From Silurus meridionalis (taxonomy: Eukaryota > Chordata > Actinopteri > Siluriformes > Siluridae), in assembly GCF_014805685.1 (NCBI RefSeq), contig NC_060906.1:5034115-5098114 (forward strand): 64,000 bases of DNA, read 5' to 3'. The position numbers were made by a program, and so were the translations under genes. The notes below the pieces were generated by a model. That model was not told the DNA's origin. It made no database searches and worked only from the letters and a program-made list of their open reading frames with translations. Positions 1 through 11,760 of the stretch are shown piece after piece; positions within the stretch are counted from its first letter, which is position 1; each line of letters begins with the position of its first letter.

Positions 1-2492
1 TTAATAGCAGTTATACCAGTGGTCAGAGTAAATTAATCAGTTATACCAGAGGTCAGAGTAAATTAATAAGTTATACCAGAGTCAGAGTAAATTAATAATA
101 GTTATACCAGAGGTCAGAGTAAATTAATAGCAGTTATACCAGAGATCAGAGTAAATTAATAGTTATACCAGAGGTCAGAGTAAATTAATAACAGTTATAC
201 CAGAGGTCAGAGTAAATTAATCAGTTATACCAGAGGTCAGTAAATTAATAACAGTTATACCAGAGTCAGAGTAAATTAGCAGTTATACCAGAGGTCAGTA
301 AATTAATAACAGTTATACCAGAGGTCAGAGTAAATTATTAATAGCAGTTATACCAGAGGTCAGAGTAAATTAATAACAGTTATACCAGAGGTCAGAGTAA
401 ATTAATAGCAGTTATACCAGAGGTCAGAGTAAATTAATAACAGTTATACCAGAGGTCAGAGTAAATTAATAGCAGTTATACCAGAAGTCAGAGTAAATTA
501 ATAACAGTTATACCAGGAATCATAGTAAATTATTAATAGCAGTTATACCAGAGGTCAGAGTAAATTAATAGTTATACCAGAGGTCAGAGTAAATTAATAG
601 CAGTTATACCAGAGGTCAGTAAATTAATAATAGCAGTTATACAGAGGTCAGAGTAAATTAGCAGTTATACCAGAGTCAGAGTAAATTAATAGTTATACCA
701 GAGGTCAGAGTAAATTAATAGCAGTTATACCAGAGAGTAAATTATTAATAGCAGTTATACCAGAGATCAGAGTAAATTATTAATAGCAGTTATACCAGAG
801 GTCAGAGTAAATTAATAGCAGTTATACCAGAGGTCAGAGTAAATTAATACCAGTTATACCAGAGGTCAGAGTAAATTAAAAACAGTTATACCAGAGGTCA
901 GAGTAAATTAATAACAGTTATACCAGAGGTCAGAGTAAATTAATAGCAGTTATACCAGAGGTCAGAGTAAATTAATAACAGTTATACCAGAGGTCAGAGT
1001 AAATTATTAGCAGTTATACCAGAAGTCAGAGTAAATTAATAACAGTTATACCAGGAATCATAGTAAATTATTAATAGCAGTTATACCAGAGGTCAGAGTA
1101 AATTATTAGCAGTTATACCAGAAGTCAGAGTAAATTAATAACAGTTATACCAGAAATCAGAGTAAATTATTAATAGCAGTTATACCAGAGGTCAGAGTAA
1201 ATTAATAACAGTTATACCAGAGATCAGAGTAAATTATTAATAGCAGTTATACCAGAGGTCAGAGTAAATTAATAATAAAAGCAGTTATACCAGAGGTCAG
1301 TGTAAATTAATAATAGCAGTTATACCAGAGGTCAGAGTAAATTAATAACAGTTATACCAGAGGTCAAAGTAAATTAATAGCAGTTATACCAGAGGTCAGA
1401 GTAAATTAATAATAGCAGTTATACCAGAGGTCAGAGTAAATTAATAACAGTTATACCAGAGGTCAGAGTAAATTAATAATAGTTATACCAGAGGTCAGAG
1501 TAAATTAATAACAGTTATACCAGAGGTCAGAGTAAATTAATAGCAGTTATACCAGAGGTCAGAGTAAATTAATAACAGTTATACCAGAGGTCAGAGTAAA
1601 TTAATAGCAGTTATACCAGAGGTCAGAGTAAATTAATAACAGTTATACCAGAGGTCAGAGTAAATTAATAGCAGTTATACCAGAGGTCAGAGTAAATTAA
1701 TAGCAGTTATACCAGAGGTCAGTAAATTAATAATAGTTATACCAGAGGTCAGTAAATTAATAGTTATACCAGAGAGTAAATTATTAATAGCAGTTATACC
1801 AGAGGTCAGAGTAAATTAATAATAGCAGTTATACCAGAGGTCAGAGTAAATTAATAGCAGTTATACCAGAGGTCAGAGTAAATTAATAACAGTTATACCA
1901 GAGGTCAGAGTAAATTAATAGCAGTTATACCAGAGGTCAGAGTAAATTAATAACAGTTATACCAGAGGTCAGAGTAAATTAATAACAGTTATACCAGAGG
2001 TCAGAGTAAATTAATAGCAGTTATACCAGAGGTCAGAGTAAATTAATAACAGTTATACCAGAGGTCAGAGTAAATTAATAGTTATACCAGAGGTCAGAGT
2101 AAATTAATAACAGTTATACCAGAGGTCAGAGTAAATTAATAGCAGTTATACCAGAGGTCAGAGTAAATTAATAGTTATACCAGAGGTCAGAGTAAATTAA
2201 TAACAGTTATACCAGGAATCATAGTAAATTATTAATAGCAGTTATACCATACGTCAGAGTAAATTATTAGCAGTTATACTAGAGATCAGAGTAAATTATT
2301 AATAGCAGTTATACCAGAGGTCAGAGTAAATTATTAGCAGTTATAATAGAGATCAGAGAAAATAATAATAGCAGTTATACCAGAGGTCAGAGTAAATTAA
2401 TAACAGTTATACCAGAGGTCAGAGTAAATTAATAACAGTTATACCAGAGGTCAGAGTAAAGTAATAGCAGTTATACCAGAGATCAGAGCAAA
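1..2492. repeat. AT-rich ~32-bp satellite, block 1
   Basis: Head-to-tail copies of a unit with core TTATACCAGAGGTCAGAG followed by TAAATTAATA plus a short variable spacer (AGCAG, ACAG, or nothing). Unit length varies from about 25 to 38 bases because of spacer indels. There is no coding capacity. The same repeat returns at 7700-9060, 14784-15095 and 17911-18405, so the intervening mobile DNA was inserted into, or duplicated with, one original array. Nearly every unit carries AGGTCA, a nuclear-receptor half site by sequence only; no function is claimed. Confidence 0.97.
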
Positions 2493-3667
2493 GACAGACA
2501 GGGGGCGGGGCAGGTGATGTCACATGGCGTAATCACATGACCCAGCGTCCAACTCGCCTCGCCGTGACGAGTGTTTAGACAGGTCACACGCCCGTGTCTC
2601 CGGAGTTTTGTCGTTTTGTGTTTTTTTTGTGCGTTCACGTCCACCTGACGTCATGTGACGTCACGCGGCGTAGACATGGCACTCCGCCGGATATTACCCA
2701 GACCGTGCCGAGCGGTTTGATGTGTCACACGTCCGGGTCCAAACGAGTTTAGGGACACGGTAAGCTAATAGGTTTGCTCGGTGGGCGTGGCCTGTGACGT
2801 CACGTGACATCTTCGATTCAGCCGGGGTTCAACTCCCCCCACTGTGCCGAGTACTTTGACATATCACACGCCCATTTCTGAGCATGTTTTTTTTCGTGCT
2901 TATTTGGACTAATAGTGGGGGCGTGGCTTGACGTGACGTCACGTGATGTCATTATATTACCCACAATCCAACTCCCTATGCTACGCTGAGTCCGTGGATA
3001 TGTCACATGCCCCCCTTCATGTATTTTGATGACCGCGCCCATTTTAAAACCCATAATGCCCTTCTGCACAAGAAGGGTAATGCCATCTCCCATGATGCAA
3101 TTCACCCCAAAGGGCTGTTTGCTTTGATATATGACAAAGTGTCTGGCGTGAGAGACAAAGTCCAAATCCGTGACGGCGTGGCAGAACCAGGCGTTGGCTT
3201 GCACCGTTCCAGGCCGTCAGATGGCTTTTTGCAGGCGTTCTGGAGGTTCAACTTTTTAGGTTCTTAATTGATGTGTCATCGGGATATTGGGGGACGGTAG
3301 CGATCGAAGGGGGCCAAGCACTCGAAACGCCTATGTGCGTCTGGAGGTTTGAGCCAGAGAAAGGAAGCTGATTCATGGGCTTTTCCTTCTCTTTCCCTGC
3401 ACCCTCCCCCTCTGGTTCTGTTGCCTTGTTGGGGAATTTCAAACTCCTTTGGAGATTCCCCTGGAGCTCATAGCAGCCACGGTGCTCTCTTCTGGGCATG
3501 GGATGTTGGATATTGTGGGAGAGGATCCCATGCACCTAAATGAACACCGTGGCTGCTCTGAGCTCCAGAGGATGAGTCTTTGTAATGTTTTGTCAGGCTG
3601 CAGAGATGAAGGCCCAATCCTTTACAAGGTGACAGAACCACGGCGTTTGTGTGCATAAGACACGTTG
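2493..3667. repeat. Segmental duplication copy A (CRE-rich, GC-rich)
   Basis: Moderately GC-rich segment directly after the satellite. Its first ~300 bases (to about 2790) and its last ~335 bases (from about 3333) recur in order at 15098-15738, where about 540 internal bases are absent. The first part and the stretch at 2780-2965 contain several TGACGTCA or near-TGACGTCA palindromes and CACGTG, typical CRE and E-box words. No convincing ORF was found; the short ORFs here have no recognisable domains. A diverged relative of the 3' part (ORF-less, around GAGCTCCAGAG) also lies at about 16930-17070. Confidence 0.8.
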
Positions 3668-3774
3668 CCTGGCTTTTGGCACAATAGATTAGAACAGTAC
3701 ACTTATATTATTCGCGCTGGGCGGCAGAACCCGAGGCAGAACCAGTGCACTGACTGGCTTTTGATTGCCATTCT

Positions 3775-4278
3775 CTGCCTTTCTCTTTCCCTGTTTTTGC
3801 TTATCTCTCTTCCTACTCCCTTCTTTCCCTTACCCTGTTTTTTTCTTATCTCTCTTCCTACTCCCTTCTTTCCCTTACCCTGTTTTTTCTTATCTCTTCC
3901 GCTACTCCCTTCTTTCCCTTACCCTGTTTTTCTTATCTCTTCCTACTCCTTCTTTCCTTACCCTATTTTTGCTTACCTCTCCTCCTACTCCTTCTTTCCT
4001 TACCCTATTTTTGCTTATCTCTCCTACTCCCTTTTTCTCTTACCCTGTTTTTGCTTATCTCTCCTCCTACTCCTTCTTTCCTTACCCTATTTTTGCTTAT
4101 CTCCTCCTACTCCTTCTTTCCTTACCCTATTTTTCTTATCTCTCCTCCTACTCCCTTTTTCTCTTACCCTATTTTTGCTTATCTCCTCCTACTCCTTCTT
4201 TCCTTACCCTATTTTTGCTTATCTCCTCCTACTCCTTCTTTCCTTACCCTGTTTTTGCTTATCTCCTTCTACTCCTTT
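3775..4278. repeat. Pyrimidine-rich ~40-bp tandem repeat
   Basis: About a dozen units built on CTTATCTCTCCTCCTACTCC followed by TTCTTTCCTTACCCTATTTTTG. All three plus-strand frames stay open for 80-225 codons of Leu/Ser/Phe/Tyr/Pro, which is a composition effect of the pyrimidine tract, not evidence for a protein. It could form polypurine/polypyrimidine triplex DNA. Confidence 0.92.
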
Positions 4279-4339
4279 CTTATTCTTTGCAATAGAGTTT
4301 AAGTTTTTTTTTTCTGTTTCCCTCGTGTTTTTTTTTTCA

Positions 4340-5819
4340 TGCTGATAGACAGGCACACACACACCAGGAGAAGGCATGTGTACCCTGTATATCAACCACT
4401 ATGTGCACACCAGGTTCTACACACACGGCAGATCTGCCTCTTGTACAGGTGTATATTCGGTACAGAAAGAAGCACCAAGGTTTTGCTGAGCCTATAAATG
4501 CTGACATTAATCCTCCTTAAGGTTACAGAGTCTTTACTTGCAGAAGGTGAACCTAGTAAATGAAACCAAAGTGATGAAGTTCATTAAGTGTTTTGGAGAA
4601 GGGCAGACCGAGTGAATAAAAACAGAATCAAAGCTTTCGCCCTTTCACTAATCCATGGTGGTACATGACATGACAAACCGGATGCGGTCCCTCTGGAGCT
4701 CCAGATTTCTAAGACCTCAAATGGGTTTCATTGGTATATTGGTGCTCATGAAGTGATTTATTTAGGCCATGCATAAGATTTATTAAGTGGGTTTTTCTTC
4801 ATCTTTCTCTTTTCCAAGCACATATTTTTCCTATGAGAGGTACACAAGACATGCCAGGAGTAGGCATGTGCCTGTCCTGTATCATCCGCTATGGGCTCAC
4901 CAGCTCCTTCCCACTCTGTATGTTTGCCTCTTGAAGTTTGAACTTGATGACAGACAGGCACAGAAGAGCCGCCAGGGGTAGGCATGTGCCCGCCCTATAG
5001 CGTCTGATGTGGGCACACAAGCTCCTCTCCACAATGCGGCTCGGTCTCATGAACAGTTTTTTTCTCTTCTTTTTCTCTTTAGAAAAATCCACAAAAGAAT
5101 GTGGTTGTGTAAACAAAAGAAGAATTTACTCTACTTAAATCCATGTCCTAGATTACAGCATTCTCTGTAAAGAAAGAACGACCAGGTTTGGGACTAAAAC
5201 ACATTCCTAAAATGTACCAGCCACAAAAAAGTCTAAAGCACCAGCATCAAACTTTGTTTTTTGCATGTTTAAGTTCCATGCCAGAGTCTAAATGAACTTT
5301 ACGGTTACAGATCCTGTGCTTGCACAGTGTGTACACGAGTGCATGTGATTACATGATGGAGTTCATGTATTCAGAAGAGAAGGGCAGATGAATGAATGAG
5401 TGCATAGTGATGAAGTTTGTGTAGTGGTGTGAAGAAGGATGGACCAAGTGAATGTGTGCACAGCATGATAGAAATGACCAAGCTCCAAAGTACCCATGAG
5501 CACTGAGAATTAGTTTTCACCATGTTTGAGCACCAGGTTTGTATCTAAATGAATCTCTAGTGTACAGAGACTGGGCATACAGAAGGCTGTTGGTAAGGAT
5601 TTTTAACTGCATGAAAGGTGAGTATTTCTTTACGTACAAGCATGTAAAGAATCGTGCTGTTTTTATTCCCAAACTCAATTTGTGATTCTTTTTGCAAGTG
5701 GAGGTCAAGTGGAGCCACTGCTGATTCCCAGCACTCCCTCTCCACAGTATCCGACAGTTAAGTATTCTATTGAAATATCAGATCTCTATATGCAGAAAAT
5801 AAGTGTATATAGATATCTG
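4340..5819. other. Non-coding stretch with a diverged three-copy repeat
   Basis: No gene recognised. Three diverged copies of a ~100-base segment are visible around GGCATGTG at about 4348-4440, 4845-4925 and 4965-5045, each with CACAC or ACAAG, an AGGCATGTG core and a GGGCACAC-like end. The part at 5700-5790 resembles the repeated segment at 15912-16000 and 17328-17400, so it probably belongs to the same dispersed family. Confidence 0.5.
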
Positions 5820-5885
5820 ATTGGTATGTTTATCAGTATTCATGCAGTGTTGGGAACCTTTGCATAAATACTGATAAACACCAAT
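5820..5885. other. Near-perfect hairpin (imperfect inverted repeat)
   Basis: Arms at 5820-5846 and 5861-5885 pair over about 25 positions with one two-base bulge and one mismatch, around a 14-base loop (5847-5860). Size and pairing are compatible with a MITE end-to-end fold or a miRNA-like precursor. The surrounding DNA looks like repeat debris, so a transposon origin is the simpler reading. Confidence 0.6.
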
Positions 5886-6254
5886 CATTGCTGTGCTGCA
5901 TGCCAGAGAAACGCATTTGTCCATGCATTTTGTTCTGGAACACTTTCTTATCAAGAGTTCCTACTAAAATAACAAATCCATTACGAGTAACTACTTAATC
6001 GTGGTGTCTTTTCTCATCTTTTGTATTAATACGCTGTGTTGTCTATATACGCTCCTGAGGTTCGAGTGGCCACTGTTTCTGCCCCTCTCCTCTCCGTGAT
6101 CTTCCCACTTCGTCCAGGCCTGCCTCTGGATAGTGTTCTCTTCGGTGGGAGGCCACTCTGTGCAGCTTGGTACGGTTTCTCATCAACGCCTTGGGTGGTT
6201 CCATGAAATTCCAAAGTAAAAACGGGAGCTTTGAGGATGTATATGAAAGGAATT

Positions 6255-6435
6255 TATGTCAACAGACTGCTACATTGACTCAGGACTACATATCATACAG
6301 TTTGCTTACGACACTGTTGTGGTGGGCCTGATCTCCAACAACGACGAGAATGCCTACCTACAGGAGGTTAAATACCTGTAGAGATGGTGCCAGGAGAACA
6401 ACCTTCTCCTGAACGTCAGCAAGACAGTTGATAGT
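6255..6435 (+). pseudogene. LINE reverse-transcriptase fragment
   Basis: Translation around the catalytic region gives FAYDTVVVGLISNNDE (the Y/F-ADD box decayed to AYDD-like) followed, after an in-frame stop, by WCQENNLLLNVSKT. This is the palm motif and following helix typical of fish Rex1/L2-like non-LTR retrotransposons. It is only about 180 bases long and has an internal stop, so it is dead. A LINE-like 3' tail (TTTCACTGCATGACGTACTC then a TTTGATTTGATTT run) lies at 7110-7165, suggesting one LINE copy split by the DIRS-like fragment between them. Confidence 0.7.
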
Positions 6436-6589
6436 ACGGAAGCCGAGGAGCTTTAGGAGGTTGTAAAGCTTGCGGTTGCCAAGCTCGATATAACTTTGCG
6501 GGCTCATGAGCAGGACGTGCTTTCATCTAGTAAATGAGATGAACGTTTTCTGACACCCGTGTCACAACCTCCGCGTCGGGTTCTTCACT

Positions 6590-7105
6590 TTTTTCACGAC
6601 AAGTCATGCGTTAAATCTTACACACTATGAGGAATCCTACGCGGCGCTCGGCGTCGAAGCCTCGTGAGCTGACAGATCTGAGGACTGTCATCACTAACAG
6701 GAAGGCTTCGGCGAAAAGATCCTGACACGAAACTTTCTGGGGATCTGGCTGTGGAGGGGCATGTCACCAGACCAGGAGAAGCTCAATCGTCTCTGCCCGG
6801 TGCGTCCTTGGAAAAGGTCCCATCAGCTGCTCGTCTGCTACAGCTCTCCCAAGAAAGGCCTCCATGCTAATAAGCCTCTGGCGTCCTTGCAGCGCTTCCT
6901 TATCCCTTACAGAAGCTGCCGCTGGCTTCTCTCATATGCGCTTTATACTCCTGGTCGTGACGTCAACTCATCGGTGACGGCCAGCGTCCAATTTTTGACT
7001 GATTACACACATTATTCAGAGCATGAACACTCAGGCGCATTCCCAAAGCGTTTCGACGCAGCATCTCGTGCCCTCAGGGAACTAGGGTTACATACGTAAC
7101 CTAGA
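6590..7105 (+). pseudogene. DIRS1-like tyrosine-recombinase retrotransposon fragment
   Basis: Frame-broken remnants include KLNRLCPVRPW and, shortly after, a KRSHQLLVCYSSPKKGLHA stretch. These match the layout of the DIRS-type tyrosine recombinase (LCPVRAL, a spacer, then a QLFVCF-like strand). The next ~300 bases are scrambled, and the catalytic R-H-R-Y set cannot be assembled. The tail ending in GGGTTACATACGTAACC resembles fish DIRS ends. It sits inside LINE debris. Family call is by motif only. Confidence 0.5.
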
Positions 7106-7165
7106 GACTTTTCACTGCATGACGTACTCTGTATGTATGTGTATGTGATACATTTGATTTGATTT

Positions 7166-7385
7166 GATAAATGGACCCAGATGAGAATGGGTTCCCTCTT
7201 GAGTCTGGTTCCAATCAAGGTTTGTTCCTTATGCCATCTAGGGGAGTTTTTCCTTGCCACAGTCGCCACCGGCTTGCTCAACAAACTTACTTATAAAGAA
7301 CATCTTCACTTTTAATCACCACATTATCTGTGTAAAGCTGCTTAGAGACAATGTTCATTAAAAGCGCAATACAAATGTAAATGAA
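7166..7385 (+). mobile_element. L2-type LINE 3' end fragment
   Basis: Carries the conserved block GATGAGAATGGGTTCCCTCT, then CTGGTTCC, CTAGGGGAGTTTTTCCTTGC and the tail AAAGCTGCTTAGAGACAATG. The same block occurs in reverse orientation downstream of the L2 ORF at 44790-45100 and again in reverse at 27500-27680. That arrangement identifies it as the 3' UTR and tail of L2 here. Confidence 0.8.
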
Positions 7386-7690
7386 TTGAAGAACCGTAAA
7401 AAAAGAAGAACCGTAGCCGGAGCATTCGTAACGGCAGCCGACCTCACCGGCGCCATCTTGGAGGCTCCTCCTAAATTTCTATATCCTTATTTATCTGTTC
7501 TTTTAGATTTATTAGTTTTCAGAATTTGTTATTATATTTATAATTTTTATTCTCATTTTCACCCTATTTTATTAGCTCATGCCGGACGGTCGTTAAAAGC
7601 ATTTCACTGCATGTTGTACCCTGTATGAATGGGTATGTGACAAATAAAATTCGATTTGATTTGATTTGAATTGCATTGCATTGAATAAAG
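7386..7690 (+). mobile_element. LINE 3' UTR and tail
   Basis: GC-rich start, then CATTTCACTGCATGTTGTAC and a tail of GATTTGATTTGATTTG. This is the typical 3' end of a widespread fish LINE family with a microsatellite-like tail. There is no ORF of note. Confidence 0.6.
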
Positions 7691-7699
7691 GTAGATCTT

Positions 7700-9060
7700 A
7701 TCTTAATAACAGTTATCCCAGAGGTCAGACTAAAATAATAGTTTTAAAATATAGACTAAAATTTTAAGTTATACCAGAGGTCAGAGTAAATTAATAACAG
7801 TTATACCAGAGGTCAGAGTAAATTAATAATAGCAGTTATACCAGAGGTCAGTGTAAATTATTAGCAGTTATACCAGAGGTCAGGGTAAATTAATAATAGC
7901 AGTTAAACCAGAGGTCAGAGTAAATTAATAGTTATACCAGAGGTCAGAGTAAATTAATAGCAGTTATACCAGAGGTCAGAGTAAATTAGCAGTTATACCA
8001 GAGGTCAGAGTAAATTAATAACAGTTATACCAGAGGTCAGAGTAAATTAATAATAGCAGTTATACCAGAGGTCAGAGTAAATTAATAACAGTTATACCAG
8101 AGGTCAGAGTAAATTAATAACAGTTATACCAGAGGTCAGAGTAAATTAATAAGTTATACTAGAGGTCAGAGTAAATTAATAGCAGTTATACCAGAGGTCA
8201 GAGTAAATTAATAAGTTATACCAGAGATCAGATTAAATTAATAACAGTTATACCAGAGGTCAGTAAATTAATAATAGCAGTTATACCAGAGTCAGAGTAA
8301 ATTATTAATAGCAGTTATACCAGAGGTCAGAGTAAATTAATACAGTTATACCAGAGGTCAGTAAATTAATAACAGTTATACCAGAGGTCAGTAAATTAAT
8401 AACAGTTATACCAGAGTCAGAGTAAATTAATAGTTATACCAGAGGTCAGTGTAAATTAATAGCAGTTATACCAGAGGTCAGAGTAAATTAATAGTTATAC
8501 CAGAGATCAGAGTAAATTATTAATAGCAGTTATACCAGAGATCAGAGTAAATTAATAGTTATACCAGAGATCAGAGTAAATTATTAATAGCAGTTATACC
8601 AGAGGTCAGTAAATTAATAGTTATACCAGAGGTCAGACTAAAATAATAGTTTTAAAATATAGACTAAAATTTTAAGTTATACCAGAGGTCAGTGTAAATT
8701 AATAATAGCAGTTATACCAGAGGTCAGTAAATTAATAGCAGTTATACCAGAGTCAGAGTAAATTAATAGTTATACCAGAGATCAGAGTAAATTAGCAGTT
8801 ATACCAGAGGTCAGAGTAAATTAATAGCAGTTATACCAGAGATCAGAGTAAATTAATAGTTATACCAGAGGTCAGTGTAAATTAATAATAGTTATACCAG
8901 AGGTCAGGTAAATTAATAATAGTTATACCAGAGGTCAGAGTAAATTAATAACAGTTATACCAGAGGTCAGAGTAAATTAATACAGTTATACCAGAGATCA
9001 GAGTAAATTAATAACAGTTATACCAGAGTCAGAGTAAATTAATAATAGCAGTTATACCAG
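7700..9060. repeat. AT-rich ~32-bp satellite, block 2
   Basis: Same unit as block 1. Two positions (about 7725-7775 and 8635-8680) share a distinctive non-satellite insert containing AGTTTTAAAATATAGACTAA, so a ~900-base stretch of the array was itself duplicated. The right edge runs without a gap into the BEL/Pao element at a TTATACCAG end. Confidence 0.97.
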
Positions 9061-10616
9061 TGGACGATCAGCGGTACATACTCTACAATCAAACGCTACT
9101 GGAGCAGCGCACGCCACCGAGCTACAGGCTACAGAAGAGAGTTTGCATGGAAATACAGCAGCACAGGAGAACCTACACAGTGCATCGTTAAGGACACGCC
9201 GCAAGTATGTTGTTCAGTGAGATCCAGTTCATCATCAGCGGGGTCTGCAGCAGTCAGAGCAAGAGCGAGAGCTGAAGCAGCAAAGACACGCCTAAGCTAT
9301 GCTGAAGAGGAAGCTAATCTGAGGCTACAACAAGCTAAATTGGAAGTTTCCATAGAAATGTTAAAATATAAAAAGAAGGCTGCAGCAGCCATTGCTGAAG
9401 CAGAGACACTTGAAGCTGCTGCTGATGTAAAGAGTGACAAGCATAGTTGTGACCTGAACAAAGACTCTGTTCTTTTAGAAGCCTCCCAGCGCACAAAGCA
9501 GTATGTGCTTGATCAACTAAAAGAAAAGGATTCAGATCTTAAGTCATGTGAAAACGGTGACACACAAGCAAAGACAGCACCGGTCCCGAACCACAACGTG
9601 TCACCTTCACCACTAAAGCCTGAAGCCAGTCCCTTCTATCCGCATCAGAAAAATACTGCTCCACATCATCTTATCTCACAGCAGCCTTACATCAGCACAT
9701 ACGAGGACAGCCACGAGCCATTCAACAGGACATCTAGAGACATTCGTCTACATCACTTCAAGTCCACCGGTGAACATGCTTCTCCTACACACCACTTTAG
9801 AACACAAAATCACGACACCCAGCCTCCTCCCGCACACCATGCCATACGGCCAGACTCTTATGACTGCAGCTCATATAGAAATGATAGCGGCTCACACATA
9901 AATGACTTTGTCAGGTATCTAGCCCGCCATGAGCTTGTGGCTACAGGCTTGCTTCAATTCAATGACAAACCTCAAAACTACAGAGCATGGAAGCGTTCCT
10001 TTATAACTGCCATCAGAGGCCTAAACCTGGAACCCAGTGAGGAGATGGATCTTCTGCTAAAGTGGCTCGGGAAGGAGTCAGCAGAGCATATTGAACAGAT
10101 AAGAGCAATACACATCAATCGGCCAGAAGCAGGACTGGCCATGGCATGGGAAAGACTAGAGGTAACATATGGCTCAGCTGAAGCAGTAGAAAATGCCCTG
10201 TTCAAACGCATTGATAGCTTTCGAAAATATTGAACCGAGATGGACCTAAGCTGACAAAGCTGGGTGATCTACTAATGGAACTGCAGGCCGCTAAGGCTGA
10301 AGGAGACTTACCAGGCCTGGCTTTCCTTGACACGGCGAGAGGCGTAAACCCGATTGTACAGAAACTCCCGTCCTGCCTTCAGGAAAAGTGGATGATAGCT
10401 GGCGCAGCCTATAAGCATCAAAACCAGGTGAACTATCCTCCCTTTTGTTTCTTTGTTGATTTTGTCAGGCAGCAGGCTCGCATTGCCAATGACCCAAGCT
10501 TCAGCCTCATCGCCAACACAGACATGGCCCCAGGACAGAGAAGGTTGCGTGGAAGCCAAACAGACAGCGGAAGTCTCTGTCCACAAAACAGAGGTATCAC
10601 CCAGAGCCACATCTGA
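9061..10616 (+). pseudogene. BEL/Pao gag-like region (DUF1759-type), frameshifted
   Basis: The frame is open from 9061 to 10233 without a satellite-derived stop. A charged Ala/Glu/Lys-rich coiled-coil segment (about 9240-9440) is followed by a Pro/His-rich linker. Then comes the conserved DUF1759-type block, with FNDKPQNYRAWKRSF at about 9958-10002 and WERLEVTYGS at about 10150-10180. A stop at 10231-10233 is bypassed by continuing in another frame at 10230-10616, so the protein is broken there. There is no ATG at the start; the only upstream candidate ATG lies at the far end of the element (about 14774). Confidence 0.8.
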
Positions 10617-11760
10617 CACAGGTGAGCCTTCAACAAAATCTGACGTCAGCGAAAAACTGTGTTTGTTGCATAAAAAGCCACACCCTCTCCGTAAGTGCCG
10701 GGCGTTCAGAGAGAAGCACATTGACGAGCGCAAAACACTCCTCAAAGAAAACAATGTGTGCTTTAAATGCCTGTCTTCCTCGTCTCACATAGCAAAGAAT
10801 TGCAAACTCAATGTTCTGTGTTTTGGATGTAAGAGCGACAGGCACAACACCGCGCTTCACCCTGGACCCGCACCCTGGCAACAGGAGGCTGGCCCTGCTT
10901 CTGAGCACGGCGGGGAGGGGGATGAAGCTTCAGCGCAGTCTCAAGTCACCAATAAATGCACGAAAGTCTGCGGAGGGGAACTCACAGACCGCTCCTGTTC
11001 GAAAATATGCCTCGTTAAAGTGTTCCCAGCTGGCCACAGAGGAAAGGCCGTGAAACTGTATGCAGTTATGGACGAGCAGAGCAATAGGTCACTGGTTCGC
11101 TCACAGTTTTTCGACATGTTCAACGACCAAAGTCCAAGTGCTCCTTACACACTGAGAACATGTGCTGGAGTGAAGCAATCAGCAGGCAGAAGGGCCAGCG
11201 GCTATGAAGTGGAGTCTCTGGATGGAGCTATTCGCATCTCATTGCCAAGCCTCATAGAATGTAACGACATACCGAACAACAGAGAGGAGATTCCGACCCC
11301 TGAAGTAGCTCTGCATCATGCTCATCTAAGGTCAGTAGCACACCTCATCCCAGACATTGATCCGCAAGCCCCTATTATGCTCCTCTTAGGACGGGACATT
11401 ATCAGAGTGCATAAAGTCCGCAAACAGGTGAATGGCCCTCACAACCTGCCTTACGCACAGAGGTTAGACCTGGGGTGGGTCATTGTTGGAAATGTGTGCC
11501 TAGGTAATGTTCACAGGCCGCTGACAAATAGCACGTTCCACGCGAATACCACAGAGCTGCAACGGCCCACTCTATTTATAGCGTGCCCCAATGTGTTTCA
11601 TGTGATGGAGAGGTTTAGCGACACTCAGGTCACCAGTGAACCTACAGCGTATCTTGAAGAACACCCTATCTGTGAAGTCGACCACCTTGGATGCACGGTA
11701 TTCAGGCGGACCAGGGATGACAACCAGGTGGCTCCTCCATTCAAGATGCAAAGTTCATAG
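10453..11760 (+). pseudogene. BEL/Pao zinc knuckle and DUF1758-type aspartic protease
   Basis: A 435-codon open stretch. The zinc knuckle is CFKCLSSSSHIAKNC (C-x2-C-x5-H-x4-C, one residue longer than the usual spacing) followed by CFGC. The protease active-site motif MDEQSNRSLV has the D-x-Q-S-N form seen in BEL/Pao proteases instead of the retroviral D-T/S-G. The later part has LLLGRDIIRVH and LGWVIVGNVC, typical of the protease C-terminal lobe. The frame ends at 11760, while RT continues in another frame from about 11750, which marks a frameshift. Confidence 0.8.

Noticed and set aside
1..2492. CRISPR array
   Set aside because: Regular short units but no unique spacers; unit and spacer are both repeated, and the genome is eukaryotic. 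This is a satellite.
2818..3267. Short ORFs in the CRE-rich segment as a gene
   Set aside because: No domain, overlapping frames on both strands, and the region is absent from the second copy of the duplication.
3665..4345. 226-codon Leu/Phe/Pro-rich ORF resembling a membrane protein
   Set aside because: Produced by the pyrimidine-rich tandem repeat; all plus frames are open with similar composition, and no conserved domain is seen.
9061..9216. A 5' LTR for the BEL/Pao element hidden just upstream of gag
   Set aside because: I compared 9061-9216 with the 3' LTR by eye and saw no similarity; sequence before 9061 is pure satellite.
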